Positions 1-10,303 of a stretch of DNA of 10,309 nt are shown piece after piece. The notes beneath the pieces were generated by a model, which saw only the letters and a program-made list of their open reading frames with translations, was not told the DNA's origin and did not search any database. The first letter of the stretch is position 1; each line of letters begins with the position of its first letter. The stretch lies in assembly GCA_001796935.1 (NCBI GenBank), contig MGNX01000079.1:5374-15682 (forward strand). Reading direction: 5' to 3'. This DNA comes from Chloroflexi bacterium RBG_16_60_22 (GTDB lineage: Bacteria; Chloroflexota; Dehalococcoidia; Dehalococcoidales; RBG-16-60-22). The translations under genes and the position numbers were made by a program.

Positions 1-246
1 CGTTACCGGGGGAAATGGGTGCTGGCGGCCGCCCCCAGGTTTTTCACGAAGCTTGGTGACGTGAACACACGGCCGGTAGGGGAGAAGGCGTGGGGTAAAG
101 AGGCTTTGCCCCTCCCCGGTGACGCCCCGCGGACTTACCATAATGTTTTAACCGGAGAGGCCGTCGGGGTTGACCCGCGGGAAAAGGTGATTACTCTGGG
201 GGAGCTTTTTCGCCGGCTTCCCTGGGCTTTACTGGTGAGCCGGTAG
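1..246 (+). CDS. treY: Maltooligosyltrehalose synthase, C-terminal end (partial, runs off left edge)
   Basis: The frame is open from base 1 to the TAG at 244-246 and gives 81 residues with no start in the window, so this is the 3' end of a longer gene. The GTG at 19 lies inside the frame and is not a credible start. The pattern matches the end of GH13 maltooligosyltrehalose synthases: a beta-rich 'VLAAAPRFFTKL' stretch, then 'GEKAWGKEALPLPG', 'YHNVLTGEAV' and a closing 'LGELFRRLPWALLV', which resembles the family's usual ending (LxxLFxxfPvALL). TreY isomerises the reducing-end alpha-1,4 bond of a maltodextrin to alpha,alpha-1,1, giving a maltooligosyltrehalose that TreZ cleaves to free trehalose. 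The catalytic domain is outside the window. It converges on glgB and their 3' ends overlap by 56 bp. The call rests on motif recall for a short fragment, supported by the trehalose/glucan neighbourhood. Confidence 0.78.
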   Translation, partial: RYRGKWVLAAAPRFFTKLGDVNTRPVGEKAWGKEALPLPGDAPRTYHNVLTGEAVGVDPREKVITLGELFRRLPWALLVSR

Positions 247-2191
247 GGTCGCCCTGCCACTCCAGGAACACGGCGGCCAGCGGGGGTATGGTCAGGGTGA
301 GGGCGGCGGGTCGACCGTGCACGTTGCGAGGGGAAGTTTCCAGGGTGTGCGGGTTGTCCTGGCCGCTGCCCCCGTAATTCGTGGCATCGCTGTTGAGGAC
401 TTCCTTCCAGAGGCCGGGGCGGGGCACGCCGACATCGTAGTTGAAGTGTGTCTCCGGGGTAAAGTTGCAGACCATCACTACCGTATCTACGGGCGAGCGT
501 CCCTTGCGGATGAGGCTGACGATAGTATGCTCGACATCGCTACAGTCAATCCACTCGAACCCCGCCCCCTCGAAGTCGAGCTGGTAGAGGGCCGGCCGGC
601 CGCGGTAAAACGCGTTGAGGTCGGCCACCCAACGCTGGAGACCGGCGTGCGGCTGATACTGGAGGAGGTGCCATTCCAGGCTTTCCTCGTGCACCCACTC
701 CCGCCACTGCCCGAATTCCCCGCCCATGAACAGCAGCTTTTTGCCGGACTGGGCGTACATGTAGCCGTAGAGCAGGCGTAAATTGGCGAACTTCTGCCAG
801 TCGTCCCCCGGCATCTTGCCCAAGAGCGAGCTTTTCCCGTAGACGACCTCGTCATGGGAGAGGGGGAGGATAAAATTCTCGTAGAAGGCGTATATCATGC
901 GGAAGGTGAGGTCGTTGTGGTGGTACTTACGGTGAATCGGGTCCCGGCTCATGAACTCCAGGGTATCGTGCATCCAGCCCATGTCCCACTTGATGCCGAA
1001 TCCCAGCCCGCCGAGGTAGGTGGGACGGGAGACCATGGGCCAGGAGGTGGACTCCTCGGCGACCGTCTGGACGTCCGGGTATTCCCGGTAAACGGTCTCG
1101 TTGAGCTGCTTGAGGAAGGCGATGGCCTCCAGGTTTTCCCGGCCGCCGAACCTGTTGGGGACCCACCGGCCGTCCTTGTGCCCGTAGTCCAGGTAGAGCA
1201 TGGAAGCCACGGCGTCCACGCGCAGGCCGTCGGCGTGGTATTTGTCCAGCCAGAAGAGCGCGCTGCTGACCAGGAAGCTCCTGATTTCGTTGCGGCCGTA
1301 GTTGAAGATATAGCTGTTCCAGTCCGGGTGGATGCCCTGCCTCGGGTCCTTGTGCTCAAAGAGGTGCGTACCGTCGAAAAAGCTCAAAGCGTGCTCGTCG
1401 CTGGGGAAGTGGGAGGGCACCCAGTCCAGGATAATACCGATGTCGTTCCGGTGCAGGTAGTCCACCAGGTACATGAAGTCCTGCGGCGTACCGTAGCGAC
1501 TCGTCGGGGCGAAGTACCCCGTGGTCTGGTAGCCCCAGGAGCCGTAGAAAGGGTGTTCCATGACGGGCAGGAACTCGACGTGGGTGAAACCCATTTTGAG
1601 GACGTACTCGGTTAGCTGGGGGGCCAGCTCCCGGTAGGTCAGGTAGCGGTTGTTTTCCTCGGGCACGCGCCGCCAGGAGCCTGGATGCACCTCGTAGACG
1701 GACATGGGCTTATCCAGGGCGTTTCGCTCGCGGCGCCGCTCCATCCAGTCCCGGTCGCCCCAGTCGTAATCGAGGTCGCGGACGACCGATGCCGTCTTCG
1801 GGGGGGTCTCGGCGGCGAAGGCAAAGGGGTCGGCTTTCTCCACCGTGTAGCCGTGGTAGCGGGAGGCGATGAAGTACTTATAGACGGCACCGGCGATGAG
1901 GCCGGGGATGAAGCCCTCGCGGATGCCGGACCGGCCGCGGGGCTGCAGCGGGTGCCTGGTCCGGTCCCACCCGTTGAAATCACCGATGACGTAAACGCTT
2001 TTGGCGTTGGGCGCCCAGACGCCGAAGTAAGTCCCCGCCGCGCCGTCCACCGTCATAGGGTGCGCCCCCAGCTTGTTATAGAGTCGGCAGTGGGAGCCTT
2101 CGTTGAAATAGTAGAGGTCGTCGTCGGACAGCAGGGAAGCGTCATAGCGGACGGCGGCCGGCTCCGGGGTATCTCTTTTACCGGGCGTCAT
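191..2191 (-). CDS. glgB: 1,4-alpha-glucan branching enzyme (GH13)
   Basis: A 666-residue protein that cuts alpha-1,4-glucan chains and re-attaches them as alpha-1,6 branches in the cytoplasm. A CBM48-type beta-sandwich lies near residues 45-135 ('GTYFGVWAPNAKSVYVIGDF', 'GAVYKYFI'), followed by the GH13 barrel: 'YEVHPGSW' (166-173), 'FLPVMEHPFYGSWGYQ' (207-222), 'DGLRVDAV' with predicted nucleophile D326, 'TVAEEST' with acid/base E379, and 'LPLSHDEV' with D447. A C-terminal beta domain ends near 'AVFLEWQ' (640-646). All three catalytic acids are present and the length is normal. The ATG at 2191 lies 9 nt after the treS-mak stop, with GGAAGG inside the last treS codons as its ribosome site, so it is the last gene of the operon and probably translationally coupled. 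It would branch the linear glucan made by GlgE. The final 20 residues are a charged, proline-rich tail, most of which is encoded opposite the end of treY. Confidence 0.97.
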   Translation of the reverse strand: MTPGKRDTPEPAAVRYDASLLSDDDLYYFNEGSHCRLYNKLGAHPMTVDGAAGTYFGVWAPNAKSVYVIGDFNGWDRTRHPLQPRGRSGIREGFIPGLIAGAVYKYFIASRYHGYTVEKADPFAFAAETPPKTASVVRDLDYDWGDRDWMERRRERNALDKPMSVYEVHPGSWRRVPEENNRYLTYRELAPQLTEYVLKMGFTHVEFLPVMEHPFYGSWGYQTTGYFAPTSRYGTPQDFMYLVDYLHRNDIGIILDWVPSHFPSDEHALSFFDGTHLFEHKDPRQGIHPDWNSYIFNYGRNEIRSFLVSSALFWLDKYHADGLRVDAVASMLYLDYGHKDGRWVPNRFGGRENLEAIAFLKQLNETVYREYPDVQTVAEESTSWPMVSRPTYLGGLGFGIKWDMGWMHDTLEFMSRDPIHRKYHHNDLTFRMIYAFYENFILPLSHDEVVYGKSSLLGKMPGDDWQKFANLRLLYGYMYAQSGKKLLFMGGEFGQWREWVHEESLEWHLLQYQPHAGLQRWVADLNAFYRGRPALYQLDFEGAGFEWIDCSDVEHTIVSLIRKGRSPVDTVVMVCNFTPETHFNYDVGVPRPGLWKEVLNSDATNYGGSGQDNPHTLETSPRNVHGRPAALTLTIPPLAAVFLEWQGDPTGSPVKPREAGEKAPPE

Positions 2192-2200
2192 TTGAACCGT

Positions 2201-5555
<3,355 letters not shown>

Positions 5556-5560
<5 letters not shown>

Positions 5561-5570
5561 ATCAGTCACC
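5556..5570 (-). promoter_or_regulatory. Ribosome binding site and start choice for treS-mak, overlapping the receiver stop
   Basis: On the minus strand the sequence reads ATCGGTGACTGATATG. The receiver gene ends in this stretch (Ile-Gly-Asp-stop, TGA at 5564-5562). GGTGA ends 5 nt before the ATG at 5560-5558, a suitable ribosome site. An in-frame GTG at 5569-5567 would make the two genes overlap by 8 bp, but the bases before it (ACTCGGTAATCG) contain no convincing Shine-Dalgarno sequence. With either start, ribosomes finishing the receiver stop on top of the treS start, so the two are likely translationally coupled. Confidence 0.6.
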
Positions 5571-5924
5571 GATTACCGAGTGTATGTGCTCGATTAGCTC
5601 CTTGAGGGCGAGGGGTTTTACCAGCAGACCGCTGGCGCCGTACTTCATGCTGTCCCGCTGGATGGTGGGACTGCGCTGGGGCGCCACGATGATGAAGGAT
5701 ATCTTGGCCTCGTGGAGCCGGTCGATGCGCTCCCAGATTTCCTTGGCGAAGCTGGAAAGGTCAATGACGGCCAGGGCGCATTGCTTATTGCTCTGGATAA
5801 ACTGGTCGAGCTCGTCCAGGCTGGCGGCGCCGACCGTATCGTAGTTCAGCTGGCCCAGCTGCTGCGCCAGCGCCTCCAGGCTGCTCCGGTTGGAATCCAC
5901 GATTAAAATCAATGGCTTGTTCAT
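5562..5924 (-). CDS. Stand-alone response-regulator receiver-like protein with a degenerate phosphorylation site
   Basis: A 120-residue protein that is essentially one CheY-like receiver domain with no output domain. Strand 1 is 'LILIVDSN' (residues 5-12), where the usual acidic pair is reduced to D10 with S11. Strand 3 is 'ALAVIDLSS', placing D55 as the would-be phosphoacceptor. Strand 4 is 'FIIVAPQ', with alanine (A81) where Ser/Thr normally stands. The strand-5 lysine is kept in 'GLLVKPL' (K103-P104), followed by a typical last helix. No histidine kinase is in the window. The ATG at 5924 is preceded by GAAGGA at good spacing. The gene lies between glgE and treS-mak and its end overlaps or abuts the treS start. 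A regulatory or scaffolding role for the GlgE-pathway enzymes is inference from position. With two of the conserved active-site positions changed, phosphorylation may be weak or absent. Confidence 0.85.
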   Translation of the reverse strand: MNKPLILIVDSNRSSLEALAQQLGQLNYDTVGAASLDELDQFIQSNKQCALAVIDLSSFAKEIWERIDRLHEAKISFIIVAPQRSPTIQRDSMKYGASGLLVKPLALKELIEHIHSVIGD

Positions 5925-5947
5925 TTCCCTTTTATCCTTCTGCGCTT

Positions 5948-5977
5948 ATTCTGTACCGGTTCCCCGTTGATAGTCAA
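5948..5977 (-). promoter_or_regulatory. Possible internal promoter ahead of receiver-treS-glgB
   Basis: In the 61-bp gap after glgE, the minus strand shows TTGACT (5977-5972; five of six matches to the -35 consensus), an 18-nt spacer, then CAGAAT (5953-5948; four of six to the -10 consensus). Initiation would fall near 5941, just before the GAAGGA ribosome site of the receiver gene. No terminator-like hairpin is seen in this gap, so read-through from glgE is also expected. The match is moderate and could be chance. Confidence 0.35.
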
Positions 5978-5985
5978 GGTATGGC

Positions 5986-7965
5986 TTACCTCGGAGGCGC
6001 TGGAGCGAGGTTGACGATGTGAAAGATATGGGCGGGGGAAACGGCCGGGTTCAGCTCGACGTAGTTCCAGGAACCACGCCAGGTATAGCGGGTGTCCGCC
6101 AGGAGGTCATCGAGCTGGTACGGCTTTTCCGTATCGAACCCCCAGGGTTCGATGGGAACGTTGACAACGCCGGACTGCGTCCGGTGGGGGTCAAGGTTAA
6201 CGACGACCATTATCAGGCTGGACAGGTCATCGGTATGCTTGCTGTAGCAGAGGAGTTGCTCATTGTCCGTGACGTTGAACCAGAGGTTGCGGTTGTGCTG
6301 CAGGGCGGGGTTCTCCCGCCGGATGCGGTTGACGCGGGTGATGAACTCCCGCAGGCTGTCCGGCCGGTCGATGTCCCAGTGCTTGAGCTCGTACTTCTCC
6401 GAATTGAGATACTCCTCGCTCCCCGGCTCCCGCGGCGTGCTCTCCATCAGCTCGTAGGCTGGCCCGTAGATGCCATAGCTGGAGGTCAGGGTGGCCGCCA
6501 GTACCAGGCGTGCCATGAAGGCCGCCCGCCCGCCGGCCTGGAGGTAGGCGTGGAGGATATCCGGGGTATTGGTCCAGAAGTTGGGCCGGAAGAAGTCCCG
6601 CAACCCGGTCTGGGTCAGCTCGGTGAGGTACTCGGTAAGGTCACGCTTGCCGTTGCGCCAGGTGAAATAGGTGTACGACTGCGTGAAGCCCAGCTTGGCC
6701 AGGTGGTACATGACCTTGGGGCGGGTAAAGGCCTCGGAGAGGAAGATGACGTCCGGGTACTCCCGCTTGACCCCGGAGATGAGCCACTCCCAGAAGGGGA
6801 AGGGCTTGGTGTGGGGGTTGTCCACGCGGAAGATGCGCACGCCCTGCTGCGCCCAGTAGGTCACGATGCTCTTAAGCTCCTCCCAGAGCTCCTTCGGGCG
6901 CTCCGTGCCGAAGTTGAACGGGTAGATATCCTGGTACTTCTTGGGCGGGTTTTCCGCGTACTGCACCGTGCCGTCCGGGCGCCAGAGGAACCACTCGGGG
7001 TGCTCCTTGACATAAGGATGGTCCGGCGAGCACTGGAAGGCGATGTCCAGGGCAATCTCCATGCCGTATTTACCGGCCGTGTCCATCAGGTGGCGGAAGT
7101 CCTCCAGCGTGCCGAGCCGGGGGTGGATGGCTTTGTGTCCGCCCTCCTTGCCGCCGATGGCCCAGGGCGTGCCGGGGTCGTTGGCGTCACAGTTAACGCT
7201 GTTGTTTTTTCCCTTGCGGCAGGTCCGGCCGATGGGGTGGATGGGGGGAAAGTAGAGCACGTCGAAGCCCATCCCGGCGATATAGGGCAGGCGGTCCTCG
7301 CAATCTCTAAACGTCCCGTGCTGACCCGGCGTGGCCGATGCCGAGCGCGGGAACATCTCGTACCAGGCGCCGAAACCGGCCTTGGCCCGGTCGACGGCCA
7401 CCACCAGTTCCCGGTCGAAGGTAACCGCCCGGCGCCGGTCTGCGTACCTGTCCATGAGACGGCCGACCTCAACGCCGGTGGCGAGCTTTATCTTCTGCGT
7501 GGTGGTGGCCTCCGATTTCAGCATGTTTGCCCATTTTGCCATTTTCTGGCCGTCAGCTCCGGAAGCGCGCCGGCCGGCTTCGGCTATCAGCCCGGCGGCG
7601 GTCTGGAGATAGACCTCCAGGTCCGGCTGCCCGGCCTCGACCCTCTTTTTAAAGTCGCTAAGCCAGGACTGAAATCGGTCCACCCGGGCGGTGATGTTAA
7701 AGACGTAGTTTCCCGTTTTATCGGCGGTAAAGGAGCCCCGCCAGCGGTCGTTGACGAGGGGCTTCATCGGCGACTCCGTCCATTTATTCTGCTCCTGCCG
7801 GCGGTAGAGGAGACGCGCCGCCAGGGTATCGTGCCCGTCGGCGTAGATATCGGCCTCGACGGTTACGGTATCCCCCACCACCGCCTTGGCCGGAAAGCGG
7901 CCGTCATCAACCTGCGGGGTGACCCCCTCAATGATGATGCGTGCGTTATTCTCTTCGATTTTCAT
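5986..7965 (-). CDS. glgE: Alpha-1,4-glucan:maltose-1-phosphate maltosyltransferase
   Basis: A 659-residue cytoplasmic GH13 enzyme that transfers maltosyl units from alpha-maltose 1-phosphate to the non-reducing end of alpha-1,4-glucan, releasing phosphate. The N-terminal domain (about 10-100) has the family opening 'RIIIEGVTPQVDDGRFPAK', and 'GDTVTVEADIYADGHD' follows. A helical insert comes next, then the barrel: 'WYEMFPRS' (201-208), 'DVLYFPPIHPIGRTCRKGKNN' split around residue 245, 'ALDIAFQCSPDHP', 'FRVDNPHTKP' with predicted nucleophile D382, 'FLSEAFTRP' with acid/base E411, and 'FWTNTPDIL' with D469. The 'RVDNPHTKP' signature and the long phosphate-site region separate GlgE from ordinary alpha-amylases. 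The length is normal. The ATG at 7965 gives the standard N-terminus, yet no strong ribosome site precedes it. Its substrate would be supplied by the downstream TreS-Mak and its product branched by GlgB. Confidence 0.97.
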   Translation of the reverse strand: MKIEENNARIIIEGVTPQVDDGRFPAKAVVGDTVTVEADIYADGHDTLAARLLYRRQEQNKWTESPMKPLVNDRWRGSFTADKTGNYVFNITARVDRFQSWLSDFKKRVEAGQPDLEVYLQTAAGLIAEAGRRASGADGQKMAKWANMLKSEATTTQKIKLATGVEVGRLMDRYADRRRAVTFDRELVVAVDRAKAGFGAWYEMFPRSASATPGQHGTFRDCEDRLPYIAGMGFDVLYFPPIHPIGRTCRKGKNNSVNCDANDPGTPWAIGGKEGGHKAIHPRLGTLEDFRHLMDTAGKYGMEIALDIAFQCSPDHPYVKEHPEWFLWRPDGTVQYAENPPKKYQDIYPFNFGTERPKELWEELKSIVTYWAQQGVRIFRVDNPHTKPFPFWEWLISGVKREYPDVIFLSEAFTRPKVMYHLAKLGFTQSYTYFTWRNGKRDLTEYLTELTQTGLRDFFRPNFWTNTPDILHAYLQAGGRAAFMARLVLAATLTSSYGIYGPAYELMESTPREPGSEEYLNSEKYELKHWDIDRPDSLREFITRVNRIRRENPALQHNRNLWFNVTDNEQLLCYSKHTDDLSSLIMVVVNLDPHRTQSGVVNVPIEPWGFDTEKPYQLDDLLADTRYTWRGSWNYVELNPAVSPAHIFHIVNLAPAPPR

Positions 7966-8002
7966 ATCGTCTCATTATAGCTTTAATTCGTGATGAAGGG
8001 AA
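7966..8002 (-). promoter_or_regulatory. Candidate glgE promoter giving a nearly leaderless transcript
   Basis: The minus strand carries a perfect TATAAT at 7979-7974 in the 119-bp glgP-glgE gap. Seventeen bases upstream is TTCCCT (8002-7997), a weak -35 with three of six matches. Initiation 6-8 nt past the -10 box would fall at about 7966-7968, one to three bases before the glgE ATG at 7965. The bases just before the ATG (GAGACGAT) offer only a poor Shine-Dalgarno sequence, which fits leaderless translation. The -10 box is clear, but its use is inferred. Confidence 0.45.
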
Positions 8003-8084
8003 ATCGGGGCCATGGGCTATTTATGGTGTGGCGGCTTCTCCTGACTATCGGACTCGCCCCGGCGCTTGATGTCAGGCGTTTCCG

Positions 8085-10205
8085 TCAAGCCCTGGACGCC
8101 GGCAGGTACATTCGCTCGCAGTATTCTTTGAGCATGCGGCGGGCGCAGAAGACGGGCACGAGCGAACGTATGGAGCGCTTCATCATGGAGACCCAGGCCT
8201 GGGGGAGCGTGTTAAGGTCGCGGTCGTAATAGAGGGGGATGACTTTTTCTTCGAGGAGCCGGTAGAGGGCGTCCGAGTCCGATTTGTCCTCTTCCTCGGC
8301 GCTGGCCTTGATGGAATCGTCACCGATTGACCAGCCGAAGTCGCCGTTATAGGCTTCGTGCCACCAGCCGTCCGGCACGCTGAGCTGGAGCACCCCGTTG
8401 AGCGCGGCCTTCATGCCGCTCGTCCCGGACGCTTCCTGGAGGCGGCGTGGCGTGTTCAGCCAGACATCAACGCCCTGCACCAGATACCGGGCCAGCCGCA
8501 TGTCGTAGTCCTCGAGGAAGGCTATCCTCCCCTGGAAGGCGCGGTCCCGGGCCATGGTATAGACCCGCTGGAGGAGGGCTTTGGAGGCGGTATCGGCGGG
8601 GTGTGATTTTCCGGCGAAGACTATCTGGACGGGGCGCCAGGGGTTGTTGACGAGCTTCTTCAGTCGTTCGATGTCCTGGAAGAGCAGGGAGGGGCGCTTG
8701 TACTCAGCGAAGCGCCGGACGAAACCGATGGTCAGGGCGTCATGGTCGAGTAGAGAGCCCATCGTTAGTATCTGCTGTGCGGTGGCCTGGTTCTTCGCCC
8801 AGCTCGCCTGGGAGCGCTCGATGATGATGTGGAAGAGCTTGCGCTTCAGCACCGTGTGCGTCCCCCAGAGCTCCTGGTCCGGGATGCGGTCGATGCGCTG
8901 CCAGAGCTCGGGGTCGTCATGCCTTTCCAGCCAGTCTTCCCCGAGGAAGCGATTGTACAGCTGACGGGTCTCCAGGGCCAGCCAGGTAGGCACGTGGACG
9001 CCGTTGGTGACGTGGATGATGGGGGTATCCTCTTCATTGGTGCCCGGCCAGAGGCCCTGCCACATGCGGCGTGTCACCGTCTCGTGGAGGCGGCTGACGG
9101 CGTTACGGTGGTTCGAGGTCTTGAGGGAAAGATTGGTCATGTTGAAGCTGGTCTCCCCGGAGCCATCGCGGCGGCCCAGGTCTAAAAATTTATCGCGGCC
9201 GATGCCCAGTGACGGCCAGTAGCCCGCAAAGTACTTATCGATGAGCTCCGCGGAAAAGACATCGTGGCCGGCCGGGACGGGGGTGTGGGTGGTGAAGACG
9301 GAGGTCGACTGTACCTTTTCCAGGGCCTGTTCGAAGCGACTGCCCCTGGCCACTTCCTCCCGGATGCGCTCCACCATCATGAAGGCGGTATGGCCCTCGT
9401 TGGCGTGCCAGACGGACGGCGCGATGCCCAGGGCCCGCAGCACCCGCACCCCGCCGATGCCCAGCAGTATCTCCTGCTGGAGGCGGTTCTCCCGCTCGGC
9501 GGTGTAGAGCCGGCCGGAAAGCTCGCGGTCCTGGGGGGCGTTGTCATCGATGCCGGTGTCCAGGAGGTAGAGGTTCAGCCGGCCCAGCCGCACCAGCCAT
9601 ACCCCGATGTGCAGGGTCCGCCCGTCGAGCTGGACGATTGCCACGCTTTTCTTCCCGTCTTGGGAAAGGATGGGCGAGATGGGCGCCTGGCTGAAATCGA
9701 GGTGCCGGTAGACCTCCTCCTGCCAGCCCTCGTCGGAGATACGCTGCTGGAAATAACCCTGGGGGTACATAAAGCCCACCGCCACCATCGGCAGGCCCAG
9801 GTCGCTGGACTCCTTACAGAGGTCGCCCGCCAGGACTCCCAGGCCGCCGGCATAGATGGGCAGGGAGTTGTGGATGGCAAACTCCATGGAGAAATAGGCC
9901 ACCGGTCCCGGAAGTGAATCGGGGTATTTCCGGGCGTACCAGGAGTTGCCGTCTTTAAGCTCGTTGTCAAAAGCCGCGATTACGGCATCGTAGAAATCGA
10001 GGAAGGTGTTGTCCGTGGCGGCCGTCTCCAGCTTTTCCTGGCTGATTTCGCGGAGCACCTGGACGGGGTTGTGCCCGCTGATGCGCCACAGAGGGTAGTC
10101 CAGCATCCTGAATAAAAGTCTGGCGGCCGGATGCCAGCTCCACCAGAGATTATAAGCCAGCGTTTCCAACCGGCCGATACGGGCCGGTATCTTAGAACCC
10201 GTCAT
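8085..10205 (-). CDS. glgP: Alpha-glucan phosphorylase (GT35, DUF3417-containing short type)
   Basis: A 706-residue PLP-dependent enzyme that cleaves alpha-1,4-glucan with phosphate to give glucose 1-phosphate. The N-terminal 'LETLAYNLWWSWHPAARLLF' region (residues 13-32) is the DUF3417 module of this phosphorylase subgroup. Then follow 'YFSMEFAIHNSLPIYAGGLG' (104-123), 'WHANEGHTAF' (267-276), 'TTHTPVPAGHD' (305-315), 'HVTNGVHVPTW' (398-408), 'RRFAEYKRP' (497-505), 'FAGKSHPAD' (530-538) and 'EASGTSGMK' (591-599), with K599 the predicted PLP-binding lysine. The active-site motifs look complete. The chain ends about 107 residues after that lysine, so it is shorter than the roughly 850-residue actinobacterial relatives and lacks their extra C-terminal part. 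The ATG at 10205 fits the family N-terminus; the ribosome site is weak (GGAA, 9 nt upstream). It is the first minus-strand gene of the cluster and would remobilise the glucan made by GlgE and GlgB. Confidence 0.95.
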   Translation of the reverse strand: MTGSKIPARIGRLETLAYNLWWSWHPAARLLFRMLDYPLWRISGHNPVQVLREISQEKLETAATDNTFLDFYDAVIAAFDNELKDGNSWYARKYPDSLPGPVAYFSMEFAIHNSLPIYAGGLGVLAGDLCKESSDLGLPMVAVGFMYPQGYFQQRISDEGWQEEVYRHLDFSQAPISPILSQDGKKSVAIVQLDGRTLHIGVWLVRLGRLNLYLLDTGIDDNAPQDRELSGRLYTAERENRLQQEILLGIGGVRVLRALGIAPSVWHANEGHTAFMMVERIREEVARGSRFEQALEKVQSTSVFTTHTPVPAGHDVFSAELIDKYFAGYWPSLGIGRDKFLDLGRRDGSGETSFNMTNLSLKTSNHRNAVSRLHETVTRRMWQGLWPGTNEEDTPIIHVTNGVHVPTWLALETRQLYNRFLGEDWLERHDDPELWQRIDRIPDQELWGTHTVLKRKLFHIIIERSQASWAKNQATAQQILTMGSLLDHDALTIGFVRRFAEYKRPSLLFQDIERLKKLVNNPWRPVQIVFAGKSHPADTASKALLQRVYTMARDRAFQGRIAFLEDYDMRLARYLVQGVDVWLNTPRRLQEASGTSGMKAALNGVLQLSVPDGWWHEAYNGDFGWSIGDDSIKASAEEEDKSDSDALYRLLEEKVIPLYYDRDLNTLPQAWVSMMKRSIRSLVPVFCARRMLKEYCERMYLPASRA

Positions 10206-10231
10206 GCGCTCGTTTCCAATGCCTTGGGTAG

Positions 10232-10261
10232 ATTATACTCTAAACGGAAAAATAACGCTAA
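10232..10261 (-). promoter_or_regulatory. Candidate promoter for glgP and possibly the whole cluster
   Basis: The minus strand has a perfect TATAAT at 10237-10232. The best -35 at acceptable spacing is TTAGCG (10261-10256; three of six matches, 18-nt spacer). Initiation would fall near 10225, giving a leader of about 20 nt before the glgP ATG at 10205. The element sits in the presumed 5' control region of the minus-strand cluster and directly abuts the inverted repeat at 10261-10274. The weak -35 leaves room for activator dependence. Confidence 0.5.
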
Positions 10262-10274
10262 CAGGCCAGCCTGT
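10261..10274. repeat. Short inverted repeat next to the glgP promoter
   Basis: The sequence is ACAGG, a CCAG centre, then CCTGT: perfect 5-bp arms around 4 bp. It touches the candidate -35 of glgP. On the minus strand it is followed, after a few bases, by a T-rich run (TTATTTTT), so it could be an operator or a weak terminator for something upstream. The short stem argues against an efficient terminator. Confidence 0.4.
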
Positions 10275-10289
10275 AACCGGAGTAAGGGC

Positions 10290-10303
10290 TGAAAATGATT
10301 TCA
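10290..10303. repeat. Short inverted repeat TGAAA-N4-TTTCA
   Basis: Perfect 5-bp arms (TGAAA and TTTCA) surround ATGA at the right edge, the same arm and centre sizes as the repeat at 10261-10274. AACCGG also occurs twice here, at 10275-10280 and 10303-10308. Such A/T-rich dyads are typical sugar-regulator operators, but the second arm may simply be the first codons of a + strand gene. No regulator is visible in the window. Confidence 0.3.

Noticed and set aside
19..246. A self-contained small gene starting at GTG 19
   Set aside because: The same frame is open to the left edge and matches the C-terminus of TreY, so it is the end of a larger gene, not a 75-residue protein.
854..1615. A 253-codon open frame on the + strand opposite glgB
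   Set aside because: Valine- and glycine-rich composition typical of the complement of a GH13 gene, with no domain signature.
6019..7980. A 653-codon open frame on the + strand opposite glgE
   Set aside because: It mirrors glgE, whose motifs and catalytic residues are unambiguous. Long antisense frames are common in high-G+C genes, and its translation is low-complexity V/G/L/E-rich with no recognisable domain.
8040..8076. CCTGAC...GTCAGG inverted repeat just after the glgP stop, as a terminator
   Set aside because: A 6-bp stem with a 25-nt loop and no T-run on the transcribed strand, so a working intrinsic terminator is not supported.
7990..8229. A 79-codon + strand frame covering the glgP-glgE gap
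   Set aside because: Most of it lies opposite the conserved C-terminal coding part of glgP. It has no recognisable motif, and composition alone can explain it.
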